From assembly GCF_020524585.1 (NCBI RefSeq), contig NZ_JAIVLK010000001.1:310001-374000 (forward strand): a DNA stretch of 64,000 nucleotides. Reading direction: 5' to 3'. Position numbers and translations under genes: made by a program. The notes under the pieces were generated by a model. The model saw only the letters and a list, made by a program, of their open reading frames with translations, was not told where the DNA came from and did no database searches. The DNA comes from Celeribacter naphthalenivorans (GTDB lineage Bacteria > Pseudomonadota > Alphaproteobacteria > Rhodobacterales > Rhodobacteraceae). Positions 28,208 through 36,858 of this stretch are shown piece by piece (within the stretch, counting starts at the first letter, position 1; every line of letters begins with the position of its first letter).

Positions 28208-28972
28208 ATGGGATTTTTTGCTGGCTTGGACGCAAATGATCATGACGGGCATTTCAATGCGCTCAGCCGCATGCTTGAGGCGAAACACAGGATTACGATC
28301 CCTGCAAGTCATAAGCGCGAAGAGTTTTGGCATGAGGCCGAAACCATTTTCAAAGCTCCGCTCGGACAAGAAGTGAAAGCGTTTTTGGGTTTCATCGCAG
28401 ATGTCGCCGCGAGCGACGTTTTCGAAATACTGGCCGGTGAAAACGGGCAAATGAGTCCAGCGGATCCTTGCGAGTATTGCTTGAGGTTAAGGGATTTGCA
28501 CGATCTCGACCCATCGTATGAAGGCCTTTCCTTCATCGAAACGCGAAGTTTTCGATCCTACTTTTCGGTTCTGACGTCAGAGCAAACTCATTCACCCTGT
28601 TCAACGGCGAACTATTCGCTTGAGAAGTACAAGGGAAAGTCCGAGCTCGTGCGTGAGCCCTATGGTGACGTCAACCTCATTTCCTTCGCCTTGCGTTTCT
28701 TCGGTGAAAATCTAACGAACGATGGGCGCTCCCTGTTGTCCGACACTTCTGATTTAGAGGCGTTTTTGGCCGAAGCACGCCGGTGTTTGGGCGAACCGGC
28801 AGAGTTGGGCGGTGAGGTCTATTTTTTTGAGGCTGAAAATGCCGAGATATTGGTCCGGCCAGTTGTCCATATTGGCATCAATCTTCATGTTTTTGACATA
28901 AGCAAGCCGTGGCCCGTTTCAGACACGCTTTTACGGATGTTGGATGGCGGGATAGAGACCTTCAGACGTTGA
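28208..28972 (+). CDS. Cytoplasmic protein, unknown function
   Basis: 254 residues from an ATG with AGAGG about ten bases before. No signal peptide or membrane segment is seen. It is acidic and mixed alpha/beta (MGFFAGLDANDHDGHFNALS near the start, LGGEVYFFEAENAEILVRPV near 205). I recognise no domain. With the preceding secreted protein it could form a small two-gene unit of lower GC content than its neighbours. An effector/immunity-like or stress role is conceivable but nothing in the sequence supports one directly. Confidence 0.6.
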   Translation: MGFFAGLDANDHDGHFNALSRMLEAKHRITIPASHKREEFWHEAETIFKAPLGQEVKAFLGFIADVAASDVFEILAGENGQMSPADPCEYCLRLRDLHDLDPSYEGLSFIETRSFRSYFSVLTSEQTHSPCSTANYSLEKYKGKSELVREPYGDVNLISFALRFFGENLTNDGRSLLSDTSDLEAFLAEARRCLGEPAELGGEVYFFEAENAEILVRPVVHIGINLHVFDISKPWPVSDTLLRMLDGGIETFRR

Positions 28973-29343
28973 CCGACCCGGGGCCAGAACTGGCCTGCGG
29001 CAAAACGAGCACTAGAGGCTCAAAGCGCTAAGTAAGCTGACGACCTCGGCTCAGAGCAGCCCTTCGCCCCAAGCGCGGCGAAAGCGCGCCCGCCCAACAT
29101 CATCCGAAGCATCGATGCGAAACTGCCTTGGCTATCTCAGGCATAGGTCTCCTAACAATGCCGATTTGCGAGGCGCTTCGGAAACTCATCTAAAAAATTA
29201 AACATTTGCAATTCAATTATCCAATGTTAAAAAATGATTCTGGATGATGTCAGGCATCGAGCCCGCCGTGAGGAGGCGCATCCGCATCGCAGACTGTGCT
29301 TGAATGCATGATCGTGCGGCGAAGGTTTTTGGGAGGAGAGAGC
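28973..29343. other. Intergenic upstream of the catabolic cluster
   Basis: No gene is recognised in 371 bases. The last 150 bases become AT-rich (about 29185-29235), a plausible promoter area for the SDR and binding-protein genes. Confidence 0.4.
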
Positions 29344-30081
29344 ATGAATCTTACTGACAAAGTTGTCTTGATCAGTGGTGCGGCGCGCGGGATGGGGGCA
29401 ACCGAAGCGCGGGACTTCGCGGCTGCGGGAGCAAGGCTTGTGCTGGGAGACGTCCTGGAAGAGGAGGTGCAAGCTCTGGCCTCCGAGCTAGGGGAGAATG
29501 TCGCGATTGCGGTGCGCCTCGACGTCACGAAAGCTGAAGACTGGCGGGCCGCCGTCGCCGCCGCGCAGGCGCGTTTCGGCCGCATCGATGTGCTTGTGAA
29601 CAATGCTGGAATTTTGCGGTTTTCCGACATAACCAGCTGCTCGGACGAAGAGTGGGAGCAGGTCATCGGGATCAATCTTAGCGGTACTTTCAAGGGGATA
29701 CGTGCTGTCGTTCCGATTATGGAGGCCGGAGGCGGCGGGTCGATCGTCAACATCTCTTCGACGTCCGGGCTCAAGGGGTTCTCCGGCGTTCCGGCCTATA
29801 TCGCCTCGAAGTTCGGAATCCGTGGCCTGACAAAAGCGGCCGCCGTCGAGCTCGCATCAAAGGGCATCCGCGTGAATTCGGTCCATCCCGGAAACATCAA
29901 CACAGACATGGTCGATGGGCTCTACGCCGATTACCGGCATGTGCCAATGAACCGCGTGGGGGAGCCGGGCGAGATCAGCAAGTTGGTGATGTTTCTGGCC
30001 AGCGATGACAGTTCGTTCTCGACGGGCGCAGAGTTTGTCGCGGATGGCGGAGAAACCAGCGGGATGCCGAATTTGTTCTGA
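29344..30081 (+). CDS. Short-chain dehydrogenase/reductase
   Basis: 245 residues from an ATG with GGAGGAG upstream. It is a classical SDR: cofactor motif SGAARGMGA (residues 10-18), NNAG in VLVNNAGIL, catalytic Ser in NISSTSG and YxxxK in AYIASKFG, and PG motif HPGNINTDM. Classical SDRs oxidise or reduce secondary alcohols/ketones with NAD(P); an Asp after the second beta strand (LVLGDVLEE) suggests NAD. It lies 137 bp before a substrate-binding protein gene, at the head of the catabolic cluster. The closest recognised type is steroid/cyclohexanol dehydrogenases; the substrate is unknown. Confidence 0.87.
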   Translation: MNLTDKVVLISGAARGMGATEARDFAAAGARLVLGDVLEEEVQALASELGENVAIAVRLDVTKAEDWRAAVAAAQARFGRIDVLVNNAGILRFSDITSCSDEEWEQVIGINLSGTFKGIRAVVPIMEAGGGGSIVNISSTSGLKGFSGVPAYIASKFGIRGLTKAAAVELASKGIRVNSVHPGNINTDMVDGLYADYRHVPMNRVGEPGEISKLVMFLASDDSSFSTGAEFVADGGETSGMPNLF

Positions 30082-30218
30082 GCACTCAGGCGCAGAAATC
30101 ACCTCAAATAGGTTTATCAATTACAAATCGATTTGAGATTTACCAATGATCACGTGTCGAAAGAGGAGCGGCACGGCGATCTTCAGTAGGGTGATCTTCA
30201 CCAAGGGAGGAAAGAGAA

Positions 30219-31307
30219 ATGCAGAAGACGTATCGGTTGGTCGGTTTCGGACTTGCGGCGACCACAGCTGCGAGCGTTTGGGCGCAAGGCGCGCTGGCGG
30301 AGGATTTTGTCTATGTGAATGAACATAGCGACATTGCGCCATTGTGTGGGGAAGGGCCGATCCGCGTCGCGCTCGTCGACGGCTATGGCGGCAATTCGTG
30401 GCGCCGGACGGCCTTTGCAGAGATCGAAGACGAGGCCTCGAAATGCGAGAATATCGTCGAGGTTACCTATGCCGAAGCCGGAGGAGATTTGCAGGCCTAT
30501 AGTTCCGCAATCAATGGCTTTGTGGCACAAGGTTATGAAATCATTGTGTCCTACACCGACTTCGGAGATGCGGCGATCCCGGTCTATCGGTCCGCTCAGA
30601 TGGCGGGGACGACGATGGTGCCGTATTTCTCTGATTTGAACGGTCAGATCGGGGTCGATTACGCCGCAAACCCCTATGAAGATGCGTTCCGTGCAGGCTC
30701 GATTTTTGGTGAATGGGTCGGGGAGACGATCGGCGAAGGCAAAACCGTTTTCTTGGGCGGTCTGGCTGGATCGGCCTCGTCCGTGACCTTTCTTGAGGGC
30801 TATAAAGAGGGCTTGAAAGCCTATCCCGCGGTTGAGCTTTTGGATGACAATTTCATTGCAACGAACTGGAACCCTGCAGATGCGCAAAAAGCGGTGGCCG
30901 GTCTGATTGCGAAATACCCCCAAATTGACGCGATTGCGACGGATTACGGGGTGACCAGTCTGGCTGCGGTCAAAGCCTTTCAAGGGGCAGGTTTGCCGGT
31001 GCCGGCAATGGCCTTCATCGCGACCAACAATGAATATAGCTGTAAATGGATGGAGGCGAAGGAGGCCGGCGAGGCTTGGCCACAGCTGGCGCTGAGTGGC
31101 ACCACCGCTGACGTACGATTTGCTCTGCGTGCGGGACTTGCGGCGCGCAATGGTGTGGAGGCTCCGGAACCGAGAGCGCTGGTGGCCTTCCCCTTTGCCG
31201 ACAGTGAAGCTGGTGTGGACCCGCTGTGTGATCCGAGCTTGCCGCCGGATGCGGACCTGTCCTCGTCCTTGCCTATGGACAAAATGGTCTCGCTTTTTGA
31301 GCGGTAA
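30219..31307 (+). CDS. Periplasmic sugar-type ABC substrate-binding protein (1)
   Basis: 362 residues with a signal peptide (FGLAATTAASVWAQGALAED) and the two-lobed periplasmic-binding fold of the RbsB/xylose class (RVALVDGYGGNSWRRTAFAE, IIVSYTDFGDAAIPVYRSAQ, YPQIDAIATDYGVTSLAAVK). GGGAGG precedes the ATG. It is a paralogue of the protein at 35715: both carry DG-x-GGNSWR after the first strand and KYPQID/KHPQID late. It probably feeds the same or a related transporter at 34674-39399. A good terminator follows the gene, so it is probably transcribed apart from the transporter genes. Confidence 0.85.
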   Translation: MQKTYRLVGFGLAATTAASVWAQGALAEDFVYVNEHSDIAPLCGEGPIRVALVDGYGGNSWRRTAFAEIEDEASKCENIVEVTYAEAGGDLQAYSSAINGFVAQGYEIIVSYTDFGDAAIPVYRSAQMAGTTMVPYFSDLNGQIGVDYAANPYEDAFRAGSIFGEWVGETIGEGKTVFLGGLAGSASSVTFLEGYKEGLKAYPAVELLDDNFIATNWNPADAQKAVAGLIAKYPQIDAIATDYGVTSLAAVKAFQGAGLPVPAMAFIATNNEYSCKWMEAKEAGEAWPQLALSGTTADVRFALRAGLAARNGVEAPEPRALVAFPFADSEAGVDPLCDPSLPPDADLSSSLPMDKMVSLFER

Positions 31308-31334
31308 TGCTGCATGAGCCAATATTCTGGCATT

Positions 31335-31370
31335 GCCGGATCGCCTTGCCTGGCGGTCCGGCTTTCGCTT
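31335..31370 (+). terminator. Rho-independent-like terminator after binding protein 1
   Basis: GCCGGATCGCC pairs with GGCGGTCCGGC across a 6-base loop (11 bp with one G-U), followed by TTTCGCTTT. It lies 27 bases after the stop codon. Confidence 0.7.
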
Positions 31371-31532
31371 TCTGTAGAAACGTGTACTTCGAACGGATAT
31401 CTCCGAGCAATGTTTCCAGTCCGGACAATGTTGTTATGATGAGAGGCCTTGCGCGGATAGGGGGCTGTCGGTGCCGGGTATAGTCATAGATATGACGGAG
31501 TTGATGAGCTGGAACATGGGTGACGTGAAGAG

Positions 31533-33158
31533 ATGACGAAGGAAAGCGGTGCAGGTCGGCGCATCAAATCTGTCGAAGTGTTTGGAGATATCCTCGCAGG
31601 GATGGTTCACGCCGGGGAGCAGACCTCTCTGGATGGTGTGGCCGACGCGACCGGGCTGTCGACGGCGAAAGTGCGCCCCTATCTGAACAGCCTTCAGCGC
31701 ACGGGCCTGGGGATCTATGATCCAATGAAACGGCAATATGCCTTTGGCCCGCTTGCTGCCTTGCTTGGGCAGCGGCGCATCGAGGCGCTGGCGCGGCGAT
31801 ACGGATTCCTAGACGCGGCACGCAACATCGCGCGCGAGCGCGATCTCTTTGTGGGCATCGTGTTCTGGGCCGGGATCGGGCCGACCGTGGCCAGCGTTAC
31901 CCCGTCGCGCATGGCCGCCGACAACAATGTGTTGCCGGGGACAGTTTACAGCGTCACCGGCACAGCCTCGGGCAGGGTGTTCATGGCATTCTCCTCTGAT
32001 CCGCGCGTTGCGGCGCGTGCCGAAGCGGAACTGGCGGGCAAAGCTTACCCGCGCGGGGTCGGGGAAATGCGTGAGGATGAAAATCTATCGGACGTGATTG
32101 CGGAGGTGCGCCGAGACGGCTTTTGCTTTATCCGCGATGCCTATTTCCCGGGGTACAATGGGATGGCCATGCCGGTCATGGATGAGGACGGAGAGCTGGT
32201 CTGCGTGATCGTCGTATCGGGGACTTCGAAAGCTCTCCCAAAGGATTTCGCGCAGGGTCTGACGGAACGCATTCGCACGGAGCTCGCTGAGCGGCTCGCG
32301 GCCAACCCATCTATGCTTTCAGCACCGGAAGTGAGCCGTATCGACCCGATCCGCAGCGAGCATTTTGAACCCTCCGACGCGGCATTGGATGAGCGGCGCG
32401 GCGTTGGGTCGGCGGAGACCGCGGTGCAAATCTTGCGTGCAATGACAGGCCGGGCTGGGCCAATGAGGCTTAAGGAAATCTGCGACCAGGCCGGGCTCGC
32501 CGCGGGCAAGGCGCATAGCTACATGGTCAGCCTGCGCAATGCGGGTTTGGTCGAAAAGGCGCCCGGATCGACACAATATCGCCTTGGGCCGCTGACGGCG
32601 GAGATGCTGCTTGTGCGACTGCACGGCTATGATGTCTTTGCTGCGGCGCGCGCCCTTGTGCGGCGACTGTCGCGGCAAACGGGTTTGATGTGCTTCCTCA
32701 CGACATGGGGGAGCTATGGCCCGGTCGTCGTGCATATTGAGCGCGGGCAGTTGACGCGCCATTCCAATATTTCTCTGGGCCGCGGCATGCCGCTCAGCAG
32801 TTCTGGCACCGGGCGATTGTTTCAAGCCAACGTCAGTCAACAGATTCTGGCCCCTGCGGTGGCGGCCGAAACGGCTGCTTATCCTCAGTTGCGCGCGCTT
32901 GCTCCCAGTCCGGAGGATCTTTCGGTGATGTTGGAAGACATTCGAAAGGCCGGATATGCGATCTTTGAGACTGGCCCTGTTGTGGGGCTTCGGTCGCTGG
33001 CCGCACCTGTGCGCAACCATGTGGGGGACATGTGGTTTGCGGTGACTTTGACGGGTGACATGGAGCGGGTGCGCGCTGAGGAGCAAGCGTTGCTAAAGCA
33101 GCTTCTGTCCGGCGTTGCGGCGATCTCTGCCGATCTGGGATATGCGCCGCCGCAGTAA
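31533..33158 (+). CDS. Tandem-duplicated IclR-family regulator
   Basis: 541 residues, twice the usual length of about 260. Two complete IclR units occur in series. Unit 1 has a winged HTH at about 10-62 (LDGVADATGLSTAKVRPYLN) and an effector domain at about 80-255. Unit 2 has an HTH at about 290-345 (LKEICDQAGLAAGKAHSYMV) and an effector domain at about 360-535 (RGMPLSSSGTGRLF). IclR proteins usually bind DNA as dimers or tetramers, so this fusion may be an intramolecular dimer with two different ligand pockets. It lies between the binding protein and the transporter genes and is their likely regulator. Confidence 0.88.
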   Translation: MTKESGAGRRIKSVEVFGDILAGMVHAGEQTSLDGVADATGLSTAKVRPYLNSLQRTGLGIYDPMKRQYAFGPLAALLGQRRIEALARRYGFLDAARNIARERDLFVGIVFWAGIGPTVASVTPSRMAADNNVLPGTVYSVTGTASGRVFMAFSSDPRVAARAEAELAGKAYPRGVGEMREDENLSDVIAEVRRDGFCFIRDAYFPGYNGMAMPVMDEDGELVCVIVVSGTSKALPKDFAQGLTERIRTELAERLAANPSMLSAPEVSRIDPIRSEHFEPSDAALDERRGVGSAETAVQILRAMTGRAGPMRLKEICDQAGLAAGKAHSYMVSLRNAGLVEKAPGSTQYRLGPLTAEMLLVRLHGYDVFAAARALVRRLSRQTGLMCFLTTWGSYGPVVVHIERGQLTRHSNISLGRGMPLSSSGTGRLFQANVSQQILAPAVAAETAAYPQLRALAPSPEDLSVMLEDIRKAGYAIFETGPVVGLRSLAAPVRNHVGDMWFAVTLTGDMERVRAEEQALLKQLLSGVAAISADLGYAPPQ

Positions 33159-33487
33159 GGTCTGCCAGAAGCAGCTCCGCATTTTTCACTCATTTCTCAC
33201 CTCGTTCTCATCTGGCGCTTGTCGAGCGCGGGTTTTGGCTGCCTGAAACAGGTTTCCGCACCTGAAAGCCAAATTCCTGCGGTGAAGAAATTTGATTTAG
33301 GCAAGTCGATTCGCAAATGGCGCAAATCCTACATGCGGCTTGACCGCGCCTCACTTGACCTTTGTGGCTGTCAGGGCCGGACGCTTGGAATGCGCGTTTC
33401 TTGCAAAAGGGTGAGAGGGCATGACGGTAAGAGTTTTGGTGAGGCGCCGCTCTTAAGCGTTCTGAGCTTATGAGGGGGAGTTCACAT
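33159..33487. other. Intergenic before EthD pseudogene
   Basis: 329 bases with no recognised gene. The end carries AGGGGGAG (33473-33480), a ribosome binding site for the broken EthD-like gene. Confidence 0.4.
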
Positions 33488-33994
33488 ATGATGACGAGAT
33501 TTGGCCTGCTGAAGAAAAAGAAGGGGGTGTCCGCGTAGGGTTTCAACCAGAATTGGGGGAAGATTCACGGACCGATGGCCTCCAGATTCCCAGGCCTGCG
33601 CGGGTGCTGGCAACATGCTGTGACCTGCAAGGAGCAATTCGGCATTCGTCATGCAGGAGGGCCAAATTGGGGGTCGGATGGGTTTTTGAGCTGTATTTTG
33701 ACGACGCGGATGCGATGAATGGGGCCGTGAGAGATGGCGCCTTTGCGCCAGCGCTGGCTGACGAAACGGATTTTTTTGCAAGACGTTAAGATTGTCGCCC
33801 GTGAAAAGCACAAAGTTGTCGAAATGAGACTGGATGATGGTCCGGTCGATGGGGGAATCGAGTTTTGGTTTAGGGATAAAGAGGCTACGGCAGAGCTATA
33901 TGCGCAGGTCATTGCGACGGAGACGCAGGAGCACGCGAAGGTGTTTCTCGATACGATCACGCCTTACTTCGTGAGCAGCTGTCCGCCTGTTTGA
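33488..33994 (+). pseudogene. EthD-domain protein gene with nonsense codon and two compensating frameshifts
   Basis: Starting at the ATG at 33488 behind AGGGGGAG, the reading MMTRFGLLKKKKGVSA meets a TAG at 33536. It then resumes in the same phase as GFNQNWGKIHGPMASRFPGL and continues to about 33680. There it shifts by one base at a T5 run into FELYFDDADAMNGAVRDGAF, and shifts back at a T7 run (33772-33778) into DVKIVAREKHKVVEMRLDDG and onwards to the TGA ending at 33994. The reconstructed protein of about 168 residues has the EthD pattern (short KK/G start, HGPMA, PGLRG, DG-ELYFDD-AM). EthD proteins are small dimeric accessory proteins of catabolic clusters. Decay or sequencing error at homopolymers cannot be told apart from sequence alone. 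Confidence 0.7.
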
Positions 33995-34559
33995 TGGGCG
34001 GCGCCTTTAAAATCGGCACCAGAGATCCGAGAAAAATGATTCGATATTGGTGAATTGATATTTTTGACGACCGAAACTTCCAGCCGCCAACTTTCATTAT
34101 TGGGTGGCGCGGACAGGAGCTGGGTAAAAAATTAGTCATTAAGGCTCATTTTCTCTGATCGTAAATTATATTTTTAAACTGCATCTGAGGAGAAAAATCT
34201 CATTCTGCCTTGGCTTCAGTCATGGGGCTGAGCGCCCAGTCGAGAGCGCAAATTCATGACGACGCCAGTCGAGCGCCTCTTGGCTTGAATGATTTCAAGG
34301 TGCTGATTTATATGAAATAATTTAAAATTTTGCGCTGAATTTTGACGGGCCTCGCGTCATTTTTTGCCCCCCTGTCTCTGACGGTGATGTCGCGCGCCTT
34401 CTGACTTCTAAGCCTTTGTTTGGGTCGTGTTCTAGAACTGGAAAAATCCCAAAAATCCAAAAAATATACGTTAACAGCAAATAGATTTGCGCATTACAAA
34501 TTATGTGCTAACCATAACCAAGAGGGGGTCGCACCCCTCAAAGGGAGGAATTTCAGACC
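33995..34559. other. AT-rich intergenic region upstream of the transporter operon
   Basis: 565 bases without a convincing gene and clearly more AT-rich than neighbours, especially 34140-34340 and 34440-34510. The promoter and IclR operators of the transporter operon are expected here. Confidence 0.45.
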
Positions 34560-34661
34560 ATGGCGACAGACCGCCTGGCGTGGTCCGCGAGAGCGGGCTG
34601 TGCCCAGAATTCTGCTGGCTTGCGGCTGGTGGGCGGGTCAGCGGTCTGTGCGTGTATCTGA
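34560..34661 (+). CDS. Short leader-like open frame (33 aa) before the permease gene
   Basis: An ATG at 34560 sits behind a strong GGGAGGAA and encodes a 33-residue frame (MATDRLAWSARAGCAQNSAG and onwards) ending at TGA 34659-34661. Its stop overlaps the AGGAGG of the permease gene, so translation through it would deliver ribosomes to that start. It resembles no family; it may be a leader peptide or the scar of a deleted gene. Confidence 0.35.
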   Translation: MATDRLAWSARAGCAQNSAGLRLVGGSAVCACI

Positions 34662-34673
34662 GGAGGACGCGTG

Positions 34674-35651
34674 ATGAATACAGCAAACAACGCAACTTAT
34701 GGCACAATGCCGCCTGGCCTGTTTGGCCGCTGCCGGCCGTCGTTCGAGCTTGGGACAGTTGTGCTGTCAACGCTGGCTCTGATCGTGCTCTGCATGATCT
34801 TTGCGCCTTCGAGCATCACGTCTGGCGCGCTTGCGGGAAGTCTGCCCTTCGCGGCTGTGGCGGTGATCGTCGGCCTTGGTCAGATGCTTGTGGTTCAGCA
34901 GGGGGGCTTCGATCTGTCCGTCCCCGGCGCGATCAGCCTCTCGGTTGTGATCTCCACACATTACCCCGCCGGAAATGACGCGGAACTTTTGCCCGCGATC
35001 TTGCTGGCACTCGCCTTCGCGCTCGGCGCGGGCCTTTTCAACGGCATCTTGATCGGCATCGTGCGCCTCAACGCCATCGTGGCCACCATTGGCACGAATG
35101 CGCTGCTGTACGGCGGTGTCATCGCGATTTCCGGCGGTGTGCCGCGCACGACTACGCCGCTTTTGTCGCGCATTGCAGGGGGCGAGTTTCTGGGCCTCGG
35201 CCACACGGTCTGGTATGCGCTTGTCATCGTCTTGGTGGTGGCGGTCGTCCTGAAAAAGACCGTCGCCGGACGCCGGTTCGAAGGCATCGGCGCCAATCCG
35301 GCCATGGCGCGCACGGTCGGCCTGCGCGTGCGTTCCTACGAGATGTCCGCCTATGTCAGCGCACAGCTGCTCTACTGCCTCGCCGGCATCCTGCTCGCCG
35401 GTCTGACCAGCCAACCCACCGCGTTTCTGGGCAACAGCTACCTGCTGCCTTCCGTGGCCATCGTCGTCCTTGGCGGGACATCCTTGATGGGCGGACGGGG
35501 CTTTCCCGTACCGACGGCGCTGGCAGCCTTCTTCCTGACCCAACTGGGCCAGTTCTCGATCACCATCGGCGTGCCGTTCTCGGCCCAGACCATCATTCAA
35601 GCGCTCGCGCTGGGTCTTGGGATCGCGATCTATTCGTTCCGCCGCAGCTGA
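34674..35651 (+). CDS. RbsC-type ABC sugar permease
   Basis: 325 residues from the ATG at 34674 (AGGAGG seven bases before; a GTG at 34671 is also in frame). Eight or more hydrophobic segments are present. The family signature GQMLVVQQGGFDLSVPGAI near residue 65 and IVVLGGTSLMGGRGFPVPTA near 265 match ribose/xylose-type permeases of the BPD_transp_2 class. It forms the membrane channel of a sugar-type importer. A second permease domain exists in the fusion at 36859, so a heterodimeric channel is likely. Confidence 0.87.
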   Translation: MNTANNATYGTMPPGLFGRCRPSFELGTVVLSTLALIVLCMIFAPSSITSGALAGSLPFAAVAVIVGLGQMLVVQQGGFDLSVPGAISLSVVISTHYPAGNDAELLPAILLALAFALGAGLFNGILIGIVRLNAIVATIGTNALLYGGVIAISGGVPRTTTPLLSRIAGGEFLGLGHTVWYALVIVLVVAVVLKKTVAGRRFEGIGANPAMARTVGLRVRSYEMSAYVSAQLLYCLAGILLAGLTSQPTAFLGNSYLLPSVAIVVLGGTSLMGGRGFPVPTALAAFFLTQLGQFSITIGVPFSAQTIIQALALGLGIAIYSFRRS

Positions 35652-35714
35652 TCCCCGATCTCACCGAGATTTCGCCAAGATTTCACTGACACGGACTTTA
35701 GAGGAGGAGACACC

Positions 35715-36773
35715 GTGAAACTTACATCCAGAAAGATCGCTTTCGCCGCCACAACGGCCCTGAGCCTTGCCGCCACTGCGGCCTTTGCAGAGGACGTCCC
35801 GTCCTGGTGTGGACCGGACAACGCAACGCTGGCCTTACTTGACGGCAGCGGCGGCAACAGTTGGCGCCAAATCACCAGCGCCTCGGCCCGCGAAGAGGCT
35901 GAGAAGTGCCCGAGCATCACCGATTTCTTCTACGCCGACGGCCAGGGCGACACGCAGAAATCCATTTCCGACATCAAGAGCTTTGCGGCCCGTGGGGTCG
36001 ATGCCATGGTGGTCTTCGGCGATGCCGGTCCCGCCGTGCTTCCGGCGCTCACCGCGGCGCATCGCGCAGGTGTGACGGTCGTGCCCTATCGTCAACAGGT
36101 CGGCGGCGAAGAGGGGGTGAACTACGCCAAATTCGTATCGGCCTCCTTCGTGAGCGATGGCGTGAATTTCGGCAACTTCATCAAGCGCGAATTCCCGGAT
36201 GGCGCCAAAATGCTGTTCCTCAGCGGACCGGCGGGCAACAGCGTCGGGCTTGAGATGCTCGAAGGGCTGAATTCCGTGCTCGATGAGCGCTACGAATACC
36301 TCAACCCGGCGCCTTTCCATGTGACCAACTGGGACCCGGCGCTGACGCAACAGGTGCTGACCGCCGAGATCGCGAAACACCCGCAGATCGATGTGATCAT
36401 CTCCGACTACGGCGCGTCTCTGATCGGTGGTCTGCCCGCCTTTGAGCGCAACGGGCGGTCTATCCCCGCGATCACCACGGAATCCGTCAATCTTCTGGGC
36501 TGCTTCTGGCAGGACAAACAGGCCAACAACCCGGACTTCAAACTGCTGACCCGGGGTGGTGGCAATGAAAACGGGCGCTTGGCCGCGCAATGGGCGATTG
36601 CCCTGGCGACCGGCGGCACGCCGCCCGAGACCAGCGTCTACACCTCCGAGATTTTCGAGGACTCCGTCACGGGTGAGCCCAGCGAGGTGCAATGCCGTCG
36701 CGATTTGCCCGGCGAGATTTACCTCTCGGCAAAACTGAGCCCGGAGAAACAGCTCGAGGCGATCAACCAATAA
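35715..36773 (+). CDS. Periplasmic sugar-type ABC substrate-binding protein (2)
   Basis: 352 residues from a GTG with GAGGAGGAGA upstream. It has a signal peptide (KIAFAATTALSLAATAAFAE) and a two-lobed binding fold (LALLDGSGGNSWRQITSASA, DAMVVFGDAGPAVLPALTAA, HPQIDVIISDYGASLIGGLP). It is a paralogue of the protein at 30219 and keeps the same GGNSWR motif. Lying between the permease and the ATPase-permease fusion, it is the cognate receptor of this importer. Two receptors suggest the transporter accepts two related ligands. Confidence 0.87.
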   Translation: MKLTSRKIAFAATTALSLAATAAFAEDVPSWCGPDNATLALLDGSGGNSWRQITSASAREEAEKCPSITDFFYADGQGDTQKSISDIKSFAARGVDAMVVFGDAGPAVLPALTAAHRAGVTVVPYRQQVGGEEGVNYAKFVSASFVSDGVNFGNFIKREFPDGAKMLFLSGPAGNSVGLEMLEGLNSVLDERYEYLNPAPFHVTNWDPALTQQVLTAEIAKHPQIDVIISDYGASLIGGLPAFERNGRSIPAITTESVNLLGCFWQDKQANNPDFKLLTRGGGNENGRLAAQWAIALATGGTPPETSVYTSEIFEDSVTGEPSEVQCRRDLPGEIYLSAKLSPEKQLEAINQ

Positions 36774-36858
36774 AACACGCAGGCTCCCGGTCGTTACGGC
36801 GGCCGGGGTCCGCGGACACAAACGCATTGTCCAACTGCTCTGGAGGAGGGGGTAGGTC

